Below are positions 1 to 7,303 of a stretch of 10,164 nucleotides of DNA, piece after piece. Source of the stretch: an uncultured Blautia sp. (lineage in GTDB: Bacteria > Bacillota > Clostridia > Lachnospirales > Lachnospiraceae); NCBI RefSeq assembly GCF_937880195.1, contig NZ_CALFLA010000030.1, positions 1 to 10,164 of the forward strand, given 5' to 3'. The notes under the pieces were generated by a model. The model made no database searches, was not told the origin of the DNA, and saw only the letters and a list, made by a program, of their open reading frames with translations. The translations under genes and the position numbers were made by a program. The stretch's first letter is position 1. Every line of letters starts with the position of its first letter.

Positions 1-1941
1 GATTCTGTAGTGACCTGGTGCGTAGGGCATCTGGTCACTATGAGCTACCCGGAAAAATATGATATCAAGTACAAAAGGTGGAGTCTCGATACCCTGCCTT
101 TTTTGCCCTGTGAGTTTAAATACGAGGTGATACCGGCTGTAAAGAAGCAGTTTCAGATCGTTAAGGAACTTTTGAACAGAACGGATGTGGAAACTATTTA
201 TGTGTGTACCGACTCCGGGCGGGAGGGTGAATATATCTACCGTCTTGTGGCTCAGATGGCAGGAGTTCACAATAAAACACAAAAAAGAGTGTGGATCGAT
301 TCCCAGACAGAAGAGGAGATCCTAAGGGGAATCCGCGAAGCAAAAGACCTTTCTGAATATGATAATCTTTCTGCGTCAGCATATCTTCGGGCAAAAGAAG
401 ATTATCTTATGGGAATTAATTTTTCCAGAGTTCTGACTTTACGGTACGGAAACAGTATTTCTAATTATCTGAAGACAAAATACCAGGCCATTTCCGTAGG
501 AAGGGTAATGACCTGCGTCCTTGGCATGGTGGTAAAAAGAGAACGGGAGATCCGTTCCTTTGTAAAAACACCTTTTTACAGAGTCTTAAGCAGTATTGCC
601 CTGGAAGGAGAGACCTTTGAGGGAGAATGGAAAGCAGTAGAAGGGAGCCGCTATTTTCAGTCTCCGTTGCTTTATAAAGAAAACGGTTTTAAAGAAAAGA
701 AACACGCTCAGGAGCTGATCGCACAGCTTAGTGTAAATCAGCCTCTTTCCTGCAGGGTAGAAAAGGTGGAACGCAAAAAAGAAAACAAAAATCCGCCTCT
801 TCTTTTTAACCTGGCAGAGCTTCAGAACGTATGCTCCAAACTTTTTAAGATCAGTCCTGACGAAACTCTCCGGATTGTTCAGGAGCTTTATGAAAAAAAA
901 CTTGTGACATACCCAAGAACAGACGCCAGAGTTCTTTCTACGGCGGTGGCAAAAGAAATCTACAAGAATATTTCTGGTCTTCGCAGATATCCTCAGGCAG
1001 GAGACGCGGCTACACAAGTTCTGGAAATGGGCACGTATAAGGATATTGCAAAAACAAGATACGTCAATGACAAGCAGATTACAGACCATTATGCCATTAT
1101 TCCTACAGGACAGGGGCTTAATAGCCTGAACGGACTTTCCCTTACTGCTCAGAGAGTGTATGAGACCATTGTACGGCGTTTCTTATGTATTTTTTATCCT
1201 CCGGCAGTCTACCAGAAGGTCAGTCTGACTACGTCCATAGAAAAAGAAAACTTTTTTTCTTCTTTCCGGGTCCTTCAAAGCGAGGGATACCTTAAGATTG
1301 CTTCCAATTCTTTTGCCCGGCAAAAAGCCGCGGAAAAAAATCAGGAAGGGGAGGAAGAGGAAAGTGTTTCCTGTAATGATGTTCTGCTCCTTGCATTGCA
1401 GAAGCTGAAAAAGAATGATATACTTTCTGTGGAAGCCCTGAACATCAAAGAGGGAGAAACCTCGCCGCCCAAACGCTATAATTCCGGCTCCATGATCCTT
1501 GCCATGGAAAACGCAGGCCAGCTCATCGAGGACGAGGAACTGAGGGCGCAGATTCGGGGAAGCGGTATTGGCACAAGCGCCACCAGGGCGGAAATACTGA
1601 AAAAGCTTTTTACCATTAAGTATCTTGCCCTGAACAAAAAAACACAGGTGATCACCCCAACTCTTCTTGGCGAAATGATCTATGATGTGGTGAATTGCTC
1701 TATCCGGCAGCTTCTTAGGCCGGAACTTACGGCAAGTTGGGAAAAGGGTTTGAATTATGTGGCAGAGGGAAGCATTACCTCAAAAGAATATATGGATAAG
1801 CTGGAGCATTTTGTAAGGGTTTGTACCAAACAGGTAGAAAACAGCAGTTATCAGTATGCTCTCCGTCAGTTTTTTGACGCCGCGGCGCAGAATTATAAGA
1901 CGAAGCCTCAGGCTTCACAACGAGGAGGAAAAAAATCATGA
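1..1941 (+). CDS. topB: DNA topoisomerase III (type IA), 5'-truncated by window edge
   Basis: Type IA topoisomerase that cuts and rejoins one DNA strand through a 5'-phosphotyrosine, used in decatenation and recombination-intermediate processing. The reading frame is open from base 1, and the first visible residues (a WCVGHLV motif) normally lie about 50 residues inside TopB, so the true start is left of the window and the valine codon at 10 is not the start. The toprim acidic motif TDSGREGE is encoded near 208-231. The catalytic tyrosine, in LVTYPRTDAR, is at codon 910-912. The later motifs MILAMENAG and GIGTSATRAEIL are near 1490-1590. About 646 residues are visible and no C-terminal cysteine zinc fingers are seen, as in many Firmicute TopB proteins. 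The stop overlaps the next start as ATGA, so the two genes are probably coupled in translation. A plasmid or ICE origin was considered, but host-like codon use favours a chromosomal gene. Confidence 0.95.
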   Translation, partial: DSVVTWCVGHLVTMSYPEKYDIKYKRWSLDTLPFLPCEFKYEVIPAVKKQFQIVKELLNRTDVETIYVCTDSGREGEYIYRLVAQMAGVHNKTQKRVWIDSQTEEEILRGIREAKDLSEYDNLSASAYLRAKEDYLMGINFSRVLTLRYGNSISNYLKTKYQAISVGRVMTCVLGMVVKREREIRSFVKTPFYRVLSSIALEGETFEGEWKAVEGSRYFQSPLLYKENGFKEKKHAQELIAQLSVNQPLSCRVEKVERKKENKNPPLLFNLAELQNVCSKLFKISPDETLRIVQELYEKKLVTYPRTDARVLSTAVAKEIYKNISGLRRYPQAGDAATQVLEMGTYKDIAKTRYVNDKQITDHYAIIPTGQGLNSLNGLSLTAQRVYETIVRRFLCIFYPPAVYQKVSLTTSIEKENFFSSFRVLQSEGYLKIASNSFARQKAAEKNQEGEEEESVSCNDVLLLALQKLKKNDILSVEALNIKEGETSPPKRYNSGSMILAMENAGQLIEDEELRAQIRGSGIGTSATRAEILKKLFTIKYLALNKKTQVITPTLLGEMIYDVVNCSIRQLLRPELTASWEKGLNYVAEGSITSKEYMDKLEHFVRVCTKQVENSSYQYALRQFFDAAAQNYKTKPQASQRGGKKS

Positions 1942-2606
1942 TGAAAGAATTTACTATTGAAAGGCTTCTTGATCTGAAGGAAACCATTGCAGCAGAACTT
2001 TTTGAGGGAAAAACCTATCCATGGGAAGTCCTTCCAGAGATTAAGGATTTTATCCTGAAGCTGGGCAAAACACTGGATCCTGAAGAATATGAATATAAAG
2101 AGGGAGATATCTGGATCGCCAGATCCGCTGAGGTGGCTCCTACAGCCTGCATCAACGGTCCGGCCATTATCGGGAAAAATACAGAAGTCCGTCACTGCGC
2201 TTTTATCCGGGGCAACGCCATTGTAGGAGACGGCTGCGTGGTAGGAAACTCCACAGAGCTGAAAAACGTAGTGATTTTTAACTGCGTTCAGGTTCCTCAT
2301 TATAACTATGTGGGAGATTCTGTTCTGGGATATAAGTCCCACATGGGCGCCGGATCCATCTGCTCTAATGTCAAATCTGACAAGCAGCTTGTAGTTGTAA
2401 AGGATAAAGAAGAGAAGGTGGAAACAGGCCTTAAAAAATTCGGGGCAATGCTTGGAGATCATGTGGAAGTAGGCTGCGGTTCCGTACTGAATCCGGGAAC
2501 TGTGATCGGAAAAAATACAAATATTTATCCCCTTTCTTCCGTGAGAGGCTGCGTTCCTTCTGATAGTATTTATAAAAACAAAAATGAAGTGATTTACAAA
2601 AAATAA
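1938..2606 (+). CDS. Hexapeptide-repeat (left-handed beta-helix) protein, GlmU C-terminal-like
   Basis: A 222-residue protein. The first 55 residues or so look helical and are followed by imperfect hexapeptide repeats of the [LIV]-G-x(4) type from about residue 60 to 205, with segments such as GPAIIGKNTEVRH, GNAIVGDGCVVG and NPGTVIGKNTNIYP. These form a left-handed beta-helix as in bacterial acyltransferases and the C-terminal half of GlmU. The stretch GNSTELKN followed by YVGDSVLGYKSHMGAG resembles the GlmU acetyltransferase region, but there is no N-terminal uridyltransferase domain, so acyl or nucleotide-sugar transfer is inference and the substrate is unknown. The start at 1938 follows GAGGAGG at 1922-1928 with 9 nt spacing; an ATG at 1941 is an alternative. 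It overlaps topB by four bases, so the two are probably one transcript, although no functional link is obvious. Confidence 0.85.
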   Translation: MMKEFTIERLLDLKETIAAELFEGKTYPWEVLPEIKDFILKLGKTLDPEEYEYKEGDIWIARSAEVAPTACINGPAIIGKNTEVRHCAFIRGNAIVGDGCVVGNSTELKNVVIFNCVQVPHYNYVGDSVLGYKSHMGAGSICSNVKSDKQLVVVKDKEEKVETGLKKFGAMLGDHVEVGCGSVLNPGTVIGKNTNIYPLSSVRGCVPSDSIYKNKNEVIYKK

Positions 2607-2612
2607 GTTTCT

Positions 2613-3362
2613 TCAGAAGAAGAGTATCTGGCGCAGGATCACAAGAATGGTGATATGCAGGGGATAGAATACATAAAAGAAGTATTTTGAAATTTTTCCC
2701 CGGATGAATCCACGCTTCCCATTGTACATATTAATTGGAAGGAAGGCGAAGCAGGCCTTCCACTCATAGGACAGCCAGCAGCTTCCCAGGAACGCCTGGG
2801 AAGCTTTTGCATTGCGGAGAAAATACATGATCAGAAGAAATACATATCCCTTCCATCCATAATCTGCCCGCAAAAAATAAGAAACAGCAAAAAGTCCCAG
2901 CATACAGAAAAGCTGCATCAATTCTTGTTCCTTAAAGTAGTCAATGGCACAAAAAGCCAGATATCCAAGAAATAAAGTAAAAAAAACGTTCTGCTTTTCG
3001 TAGCGCCATGTGTTTGTAAACATGAAATTCCAGGGAATTTCAGAGATCAGGGCAAAGAGAAGGAGATTTCTTCCATATTTCCTGCGGTCATGAGTGTGAC
3101 AAAAGCCCTCCAGAAGAAGAAAACAAAAAATCGGAAAAGCGATCCTTCCAATATCTCGGCAGATCCTATAAGGGGTATAGGCGTTTCCTCCTATATAAAA
3201 AAGCGGTGTGAATCCAGACGGATGCTGAGAAAGAAGAATGTAGGCCCCATGATCAATGAGCATAACGATTATGGCGATCAGTTTCAGGGCGCTTCCGCTT
3301 AAAATCTGTAATTTTTCAGGAAGAAAAGAGGGTGGTAGCAGAGACGGTTGATTTTTCGACAT
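2613..3362 (-). CDS. TraX family integral membrane protein
   Basis: A 249-residue polytopic membrane protein of the TraX family (the F-plasmid pilin acetyltransferase family; chromosomal homologues are common in Firmicutes and their substrates are mostly unknown). Family-type motifs include SGSALKLIAIIVMLIDHG near residues 22-39, GRIAFPIFCFLLLEGF followed by HTHDRRKYGRN, LISEIPWNFMF, and QNVFFTLFLGYL. Several hydrophobic helices run through to the C-terminus. The start at 3362 follows a minus-strand AAAGGAGG (3368-3375) with 5 nt spacing. It converges on the beta-helix gene with only 6 bp between the stop codons, and I saw no convincing terminator there. Nothing nearby indicates a conjugation module, so this is more likely a host acyltransferase-like protein than a transfer gene. 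Confidence 0.85.
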   Translation of the reverse strand: MSKNQPSLLPPSFLPEKLQILSGSALKLIAIIVMLIDHGAYILLSQHPSGFTPLFYIGGNAYTPYRICRDIGRIAFPIFCFLLLEGFCHTHDRRKYGRNLLLFALISEIPWNFMFTNTWRYEKQNVFFTLFLGYLAFCAIDYFKEQELMQLFCMLGLFAVSYFLRADYGWKGYVFLLIMYFLRNAKASQAFLGSCWLSYEWKACFAFLPINMYNGKRGFIRGKISKYFFYVFYPLHITILVILRQILFF

Positions 3363-3441
3363 GAATGCCTCCTTTAGAATGTTTTTTTTAGTTTATCATA
3401 TTCAGAATAAGAATACCATAGCAGGATTTGTCCGCGTCAGA

Positions 3442-3470
3442 CTGACATTTGTTTAAAAATAGACTATATT
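3442..3470 (+). promoter_or_regulatory. Putative sigma-A promoter for the NifU-like/GGGtGRT operon
   Basis: A -35 box CTGACA (3442-3447) lies 17 bp from a -10 box TATATT (3465-3470). It points at the NifU-like gene and would give a leader of roughly 130 nt. It is a pattern match only; a weaker TTGACT at 3514 is a possible second -35. Confidence 0.5.
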
Positions 3471-3554
3471 ATAAGATGTGACAGGAAATCCCTCTATTTT
3501 TTTACAAATTTTGACTGGACTATTAGACGGTTTTATGAGAAAATATGATAAGGT

Positions 3555-3573
3555 TGTTAAGAGAGACTTAACA
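3555..3573 (+). promoter_or_regulatory. 19-bp perfect inverted repeat in the leader of the NifU-like gene
   Basis: TGTTAAG, five bases AGAGA, then CTTAACA: a perfect 7-bp inverted repeat. No T-run follows, so it is not an intrinsic terminator. It could be a repressor operator or a short leader hairpin. It lies about 37 bp upstream of the start codon, and the regulator is not known. Confidence 0.4.
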
Positions 3574-3610
3574 GCATGAAAGTAAATCTACACTTGAAAG
3601 GAGTTTTACA

Positions 3611-4303
3611 ATGATTTATTCACGCGAAGTAGAAGAAATGTGTCCAGTGGCACAGGGCGTTCATCATGGAGCTGCTCCTATCCCGGAAGAGGCAAAATGG
3701 GTACAGGCAAAAGAAGTAAAAGATATTTCCGGTCTGACACATGGTGTTGGCTGGTGCGCACCGCAGCAGGGCGCATGTAAGCTGACTCTGAACGTAAAAG
3801 AAGGTATCATCCAGGAAGCTCTTGTTGAGACAATCGGCTGCTCTGGTATGACTCATTCCGCTGCTATGGCTTCTGAGATTCTTCCAGGCCGTACAGTAAT
3901 GGAAGCTCTGAACACAGACCTTGTTTGTGACGCGATCAATACAGCTATGAGAGAGCTTTTCCTTCAGATCGTTTACGGACGTTCCCAGTCTGCATTCTCT
4001 GAGGATGGACTTCCTGTAGGCGCAGGCCTTGAGGACCTTGGAAAGGGTCTTCGTTCTCAGGTTGGTACAATGTACGGAACTCTGAAAAAAGGACCTCGTT
4101 ATCTGGAAATGGCAGAGGGTTATGTAACAGGTATCGCTCTTGATGAGGACAATGAGATCATCGGATATCAGTTCGTAAGCCTTGGCAAAATGACTGATTT
4201 CATCAAAAAAGGCGATGACCCGAACACTGCATGGGAAAAAGCAAAAGGTCAGTACGGCCGTGTTGACGATGCGGTTAAGATCATCGACCCGAGAAAAGAA
4301 TAA
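3611..4303 (+). CDS. NifU-like Fe-S cluster scaffold family protein (partner of GGGtGRT protein)
   Basis: A 230-residue cytosolic protein related to NifU N-terminal/IscU-type scaffolds, which hold a nascent Fe-S cluster on conserved cysteines. Candidate ligands are C49 (GWCAPQQGAC), C56 and C77 (TIGCSGMTHS), with C11 and C106 also present. The core LTLNVKEGIIQEALVETIGC matches the scaffold fold. The C-terminal half (from about residue 130) is an extension beyond classical IscU, including a GYVTGIALDEDNEIIGY strand pair. The start at 3611 follows GAAAGGAG with 8 nt spacing. It sits 77 bp upstream of the GGGtGRT gene in the same direction, an arrangement I recall as recurrent in Clostridia. A role in metal or Fe-S handling is inferred from family membership only. 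Codon use is biased and regular, suggesting good expression. Confidence 0.8.
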   Translation: MIYSREVEEMCPVAQGVHHGAAPIPEEAKWVQAKEVKDISGLTHGVGWCAPQQGACKLTLNVKEGIIQEALVETIGCSGMTHSAAMASEILPGRTVMEALNTDLVCDAINTAMRELFLQIVYGRSQSAFSEDGLPVGAGLEDLGKGLRSQVGTMYGTLKKGPRYLEMAEGYVTGIALDEDNEIIGYQFVSLGKMTDFIKKGDDPNTAWEKAKGQYGRVDDAVKIIDPRKE

Positions 4304-4380
4304 TCGCAGGATTCACGGTGTTAAGCCTGTCGAATGACTGTGAACAGTTTATGAGATGAAAAAATCAGGAGGATAAGTAA

Positions 4381-5391
4381 ATGGCTTTATTTGAATCATA
4401 CGAGAGACGAATTGACAAGATCAATTCTGTTTTAAACAGTTATGGAATTGCTTCCATTGAAGAAGCAGAAAAAATCACTAAAGATGCAGGTCTGAACGTT
4501 TACGACCAGATCAAAGGCATCCAGCCGATCTGCTTCGAGAATGCTTGCTGGGCATACATCGTAGGCGCAGCGATCGCAATCAAAAAAGACTGCAGAAGAG
4601 CAGCAGACGCAGCAGCAGCAATCGGTGAAGGCCTTCAGGCTTTCTGTATTCCGGGATCTGTTGCAGATACACGTAAGGTTGGTCTTGGCCATGGTAACCT
4701 TGGCAAAATGCTCCTTGAGGAGGAGACAGAGTGCTTCGCATTCCTGGCTGGCCATGAGTCCTTCGCAGCAGCAGAGGGCGCTATCGGTATCGCTGAGAAA
4801 GCAAACAAGGTTCGTCAGAATCCCCTTCGCGTTATCCTGAACGGTCTTGGAAAAGACGCTGCTCAGATCATCGCAAGAATCAATGGATTTACATATGTTG
4901 AGACAGAGTATGATCCATATACAAACGAAGTTAAGGAAGTATTCCGTAAATCCTACTCTGAGGGACTTCGTGCAAAAGTAAACTGCTACGGTGCAAACAG
5001 CGTTCCAGAAGGCGTTGCAATCATGTGGAAAGAGGGCGTAGACGTTTCCATCACAGGTAACTCTACAAACCCGACACGTTTCCAGCATCCAGTTGCAGGT
5101 ACATACAAGAAAGAATGTCTTGAAAAAGGCAAAAAATACTTCTCTGTTGCATCCGGCGGCGGTACAGGACGTACACTTCACCCGGACAACATGGCAGCAG
5201 GCCCGGCTTCTTACGGTATGACAGATACACTTGGACGTATGCACTCTGACGCTCAGTTTGCAGGTTCTTCTTCTGTACCGGCTCACGTAGAAATGATGGG
5301 TCTTATCGGCGCAGGTAACAACCCGATGGTTGGTATGACTGTAGCTGTTGCAGTTTCCATTGAGGAAGCAGCAAAAGAAGGTAAATTCTAA
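4381..5391 (+). CDS. GGGtGRT protein
   Basis: A 336-residue protein carrying the family-defining signature GGGTGRT at about residues 259-265, followed by LHPDNMAAGPASYGMTD and LGRMHSDAQFAGSSSVP. The glycine-rich segment and conserved His/Asp residues suggest nucleotide or cofactor binding, but no biochemical function is established that I know of. The ATG follows AGGAGGATAAGTAA with suitable spacing. It is downstream of the NifU-like gene with no terminator between them, so an operon is likely. The reading frame is full length and intact although the integrated element begins within about 65 bp of its stop codon. No terminator hairpin is visible after the stop, consistent with the original downstream sequence having been displaced by the insertion. 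Confidence 0.9.
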   Translation: MALFESYERRIDKINSVLNSYGIASIEEAEKITKDAGLNVYDQIKGIQPICFENACWAYIVGAAIAIKKDCRRAADAAAAIGEGLQAFCIPGSVADTRKVGLGHGNLGKMLLEEETECFAFLAGHESFAAAEGAIGIAEKANKVRQNPLRVILNGLGKDAAQIIARINGFTYVETEYDPYTNEVKEVFRKSYSEGLRAKVNCYGANSVPEGVAIMWKEGVDVSITGNSTNPTRFQHPVAGTYKKECLEKGKKYFSVASGGGTGRTLHPDNMAAGPASYGMTDTLGRMHSDAQFAGSSSVPAHVEMMGLIGAGNNPMVGMTVAVAVSIEEAAKEGKF

Positions 5392-5457
5392 AAAACGTTG
5401 ATTTTAAAGGATTTTTGGGAGTAGGTAAAAGTAGTAAAAAGTGGTCTAAGACGGGTC
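5392..5457. other. Putative left attachment junction (att core region)
   Basis: This 66-bp stretch separates the intact host gene from the first arm-type repeat, and base composition and gene content change here. An integrase gene at the terminus reading toward the junction is the usual left-end layout of a prophage or ICE. The exact core cannot be fixed without the right junction; it could also lie in the last codons of the GGGtGRT gene. No clear core inverted repeat was found. Confidence 0.4.
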
Positions 5458-5528
5458 GTTCGTACACTATTCGTACACCATTCGTACACCGCGTTCCTAC
5501 ACCACCTATTCTTCCAAAATTCCTACAC
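5458..5528 (+). repeat. Five direct repeats RTTCNTACAC, putative integrase arm-type sites
   Basis: Copies start at 5458 (GTTCGTACAC), 5469 and 5480 (both ATTCGTACAC), 5493 (GTTCCTACAC) and 5519 (ATTCCTACAC). The first three are exactly 11 bp apart and the next steps are 13 and 26 bp, near whole helical turns. The last copy overlaps the integrase stop codon. Short direct repeats beside an integrase gene at an element end are typical of arm-type binding sites for the N-terminal domain of lambda-type integrases. Binding is inferred. Confidence 0.75.
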
Positions 5529-6773
5529 CATTTTTTCTAAATCAGAGCGTAGCCACTCGATATCACGATCTGTATACGCTGACTCGGTTATATCTGAGGA
5601 TTTATGACCAACTATAGCTTTAATAGCGTTGTCATTAATTCCTGCTTTTTTAGCTCGAGTCACAAATGTTTTTCGTGGATCATGTGGTCTATGCTCTGGA
5701 TTTAGATTTAATTCATCTACAACCTTATCAAATCGTGTTGCATATTTATCGTAAGTCAGTTGCCATCGACCAGCATAGGTTTGTCCCTTATCATTAAATA
5801 GATAGTCACTTCCGATGCTGATTGCGAAATCGTAATTTTGTTTAACAAGGTCTTTTATTTTTGAATGAATTGGCACGGTACGTTGTTTTCCGGCATCTGT
5901 TTTCATTCCGCCAGTTATTGTCCACTTATCTAAATCAACCTCATTTAATTTTAAAACCGCCAATTCTTGTGGACGCCATCCCATATAACATTGAATTAAA
6001 ATCCAATCTGCGAATTTTACTTCATTTACATTATTCCACATCACATCTAATTCATCATCTGTGAAAATTATATGATCTTTTTTATTAGCTTCTTTTTCTA
6101 TCAAAATGGAATCAGATATATCGAATGTCCTAGCGTAGTTTTTGTCGACAAGTTCAAATTCTAATGCATAATCGAACATGAGATTGAATAATGATTTGAT
6201 TTTTGTCTTAGTTGTAGCAGATGGAAATATCTTATTCCCTTTATTCTTACCTCGATATTCTATTCGATACCCTTCTTCCATACATCCTTTTATATGTCTT
6301 GCTCTTATGTCTTTAGCTCTCATATCGTATATAGAAGAGCAATAGGACCATGCTGAAATGATGGTTCTTTGATACGCTGGTGTAGATTCTTTGAAATAAT
6401 GTTCTGTCCATTTTTCGTATAGCTCTTTTACCGTTATGGTATCATTTAAATCATACGGATTTTTGTTATATTCAACTAACGCCTCATACGCTTCGTTATA
6501 TGTTGTGAAATATGCTTCCGGTTTTAAAAGTTTAGTAATCGGTTTTCCAACATTATTTTTTCCAACAGAAACCATTGCTCTGTAAGGTTTTCTAAGATTC
6601 TTTTTATTCAGTTTTGTGATTTGCCCAAAACCATTTGGCAGTTTCTTACGTTTTGGAGAAGATCTTTTGAACTGTTTCTTTAATTCTTTATCTTTTAATG
6701 GGTATCCACAATGTGGACATGAGAGGGCTTTATCGCTTACATTTAATTCACATTCAGGACATTTTATTAACAT
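5523..6773 (-). CDS. int: Tyrosine recombinase/integrase with N-terminal zinc ribbon
   Basis: A 416-residue site-specific recombinase that would integrate and excise the element. Residues C5, C8, C19 and C22 form a zinc-ribbon-like start. Residues about 45-110 resemble an AP2-like arm-binding domain (PNGFGQITKL, then KPYRAMVSVG). A SAM-like core-binding domain covers about 112-215. The catalytic domain shows R267 (GWRPQEL), K291 (GGMKTD), H364 and R367 (HDPRKTF), H390 (VGHKSS) and the nucleophile Y400 (ESAYTDRD), so all expected catalytic residues are present. The start at 6773 follows a minus-strand GGAAAGGAG. A strong promoter lies at 6828-6856. The gene reads out toward the putative left junction. 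Its low GC and codon use differ from the host genes on the left. It appears intact and potentially active. Confidence 0.95.
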   Translation of the reverse strand: MLIKCPECELNVSDKALSCPHCGYPLKDKELKKQFKRSSPKRKKLPNGFGQITKLNKKNLRKPYRAMVSVGKNNVGKPITKLLKPEAYFTTYNEAYEALVEYNKNPYDLNDTITVKELYEKWTEHYFKESTPAYQRTIISAWSYCSSIYDMRAKDIRARHIKGCMEEGYRIEYRGKNKGNKIFPSATTKTKIKSLFNLMFDYALEFELVDKNYARTFDISDSILIEKEANKKDHIIFTDDELDVMWNNVNEVKFADWILIQCYMGWRPQELAVLKLNEVDLDKWTITGGMKTDAGKQRTVPIHSKIKDLVKQNYDFAISIGSDYLFNDKGQTYAGRWQLTYDKYATRFDKVVDELNLNPEHRPHDPRKTFVTRAKKAGINDNAIKAIVGHKSSDITESAYTDRDIEWLRSDLEKMV

Positions 6774-6810
6774 ATACGCTCCTTTCCATTATCTACCATA
6801 TCCTAAAATA

Positions 6811-6839
6811 TTGAAAATATATAGGCCATAATATATCAT
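6811..6839 (+). promoter_or_regulatory. Putative rightward promoter for the DUF6431-like gene
   Basis: TTGAAA (6811-6816), 17 bp, then TATCAT (6834-6839). Initiation near 6846 would fall inside the palindrome at 6841-6865. Its -10 box directly adjoins the -10 box of the leftward integrase promoter, so the two probably cannot be occupied together. Confidence 0.6.
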
Positions 6840-6856
6840 AGTGTAGGAATTGTCAA
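6828..6856 (-). promoter_or_regulatory. Integrase promoter
   Basis: On the minus strand, TTGACA (6856-6851) lies 17 bp from TATTAT (6833-6828), a near-consensus sigma-A promoter. Its -35 box is in the centre of the palindrome at 6841-6865, so a protein bound there should block it. Confidence 0.7.
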
Positions 6857-6865
6857 TTCATACAC
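6841..6865. promoter_or_regulatory. 25-bp palindromic operator made of two inverted arm-type-like motifs
   Basis: The 12-base arms 6841-6852 and 6854-6865 are inverted repeats around base 6853 with one mismatched pair (6846/6860). Read outward, the half-sites are ATTCCTACAC (minus strand, 6850-6841) and ATTCATACAC (plus strand, 6856-6865). Both fit the RTTCNTACAC repeats at the left junction. The site covers the -35 box of the integrase promoter and the start region of the rightward promoter. Confidence 0.65.
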
Positions 6866-6885
6866 TGAAAAAGGAGCGAGTTTAT

Positions 6886-7188
6886 ATGATAAGAAAAAAT
6901 AGTAGAGTATGTCCGGCATGTGGATATAAATTAAAGTATTACGATACAGTAATCCGAATATTAAAAGAAGGTAATAACAAACGTAAGAAAATATATATGC
7001 ATCGTTTCAAATGTAGTCGATGTGGTAGAATCCACAGAGAACTACCTGATAACGTATATCCGTACAAACACTATGATTCAAATATAATAGACGGTGTTGT
7101 AAAAGGCTACATAACACCAGAAACAATGGGGTATGATGACTACCCATGCGAATTAACGATGATTCGATGGCGAAGAGCATATGTATGA
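6886..7188 (+). CDS. DUF6431-like zinc-ribbon protein
   Basis: A 100-residue basic protein that I recognise as DUF6431-like, a family commonly found beside integrases in Clostridia. C9 and C12 (VCPACG) with C43 and C46 (FKCSRCG) form a zinc ribbon; HRELPDNVYPYKHY and a C-terminal DYPCELTMIRWRRAY segment follow. The ribbon plus helical tail resembles the N-terminal part of some transposases, so nucleic acid binding is likely, but its job is unknown; a role in element regulation or excision is a guess from position. The start at 6886 follows AAGGAG (6871-6876) with 9 nt spacing, which fits better than an upstream GTG at 6850 that lies inside the palindrome. It is divergent from the integrase and ends in a terminator at 7195, so it is probably monocistronic. 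Confidence 0.8.
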   Translation: MIRKNSRVCPACGYKLKYYDTVIRILKEGNNKRKKIYMHRFKCSRCGRIHRELPDNVYPYKHYDSNIIDGVVKGYITPETMGYDDYPCELTMIRWRRAYV

Positions 7189-7194
7189 TTATGA

Positions 7195-7223
7195 TAGGAA
7201 CCTGTATCGGGTTCTTATTTTTT
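7195..7223 (+). terminator. Intrinsic terminator after the DUF6431-like gene
   Basis: AGGAACC (7196-7202) pairs with GGTTCTT (7210-7216) around a 7-nt loop, with one more A-T pair at the base, followed by a run of T residues to 7223. Confidence 0.8.
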
Positions 7224-7250
7224 ATGCACAAAATATTCACTCGTGTTGTT

Positions 7251-7279
7251 TTAACAAATACTGGATGGTTTTGTAACAT
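7251..7279 (+). promoter_or_regulatory. Putative promoter for the excisionase-like/regulator operon
   Basis: TTAACA (7251-7256), 17 bp, then TAACAT (7274-7279). Expected initiation near 7286 would place the GAAAGGAG ribosome binding site at the very 5' end of the mRNA. Pattern match only. Confidence 0.4.
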
Positions 7280-7303
7280 AGTCATTGAAAGGAGATGAGA
7301 GCA

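Noticed and set aside
586..1089. 167-aa minus-strand open frame inside topB
   Set aside because: It is antisense to the conserved catalytic region of topB and has no RBS or recognisable domain.
2606..2625. TTCTTC-A-GAAGAA palindrome as a bidirectional terminator between the convergent genes
   Set aside because: The usable stem is very short with almost no loop and there is no T-tract in either direction.
4432..5286. 284-aa open frame on the minus strand inside the GGGtGRT gene
   Set aside because: It is cysteine-rich with no recognisable domain and lies antisense to a well-supported gene; it is a by-product of regular host codon use.
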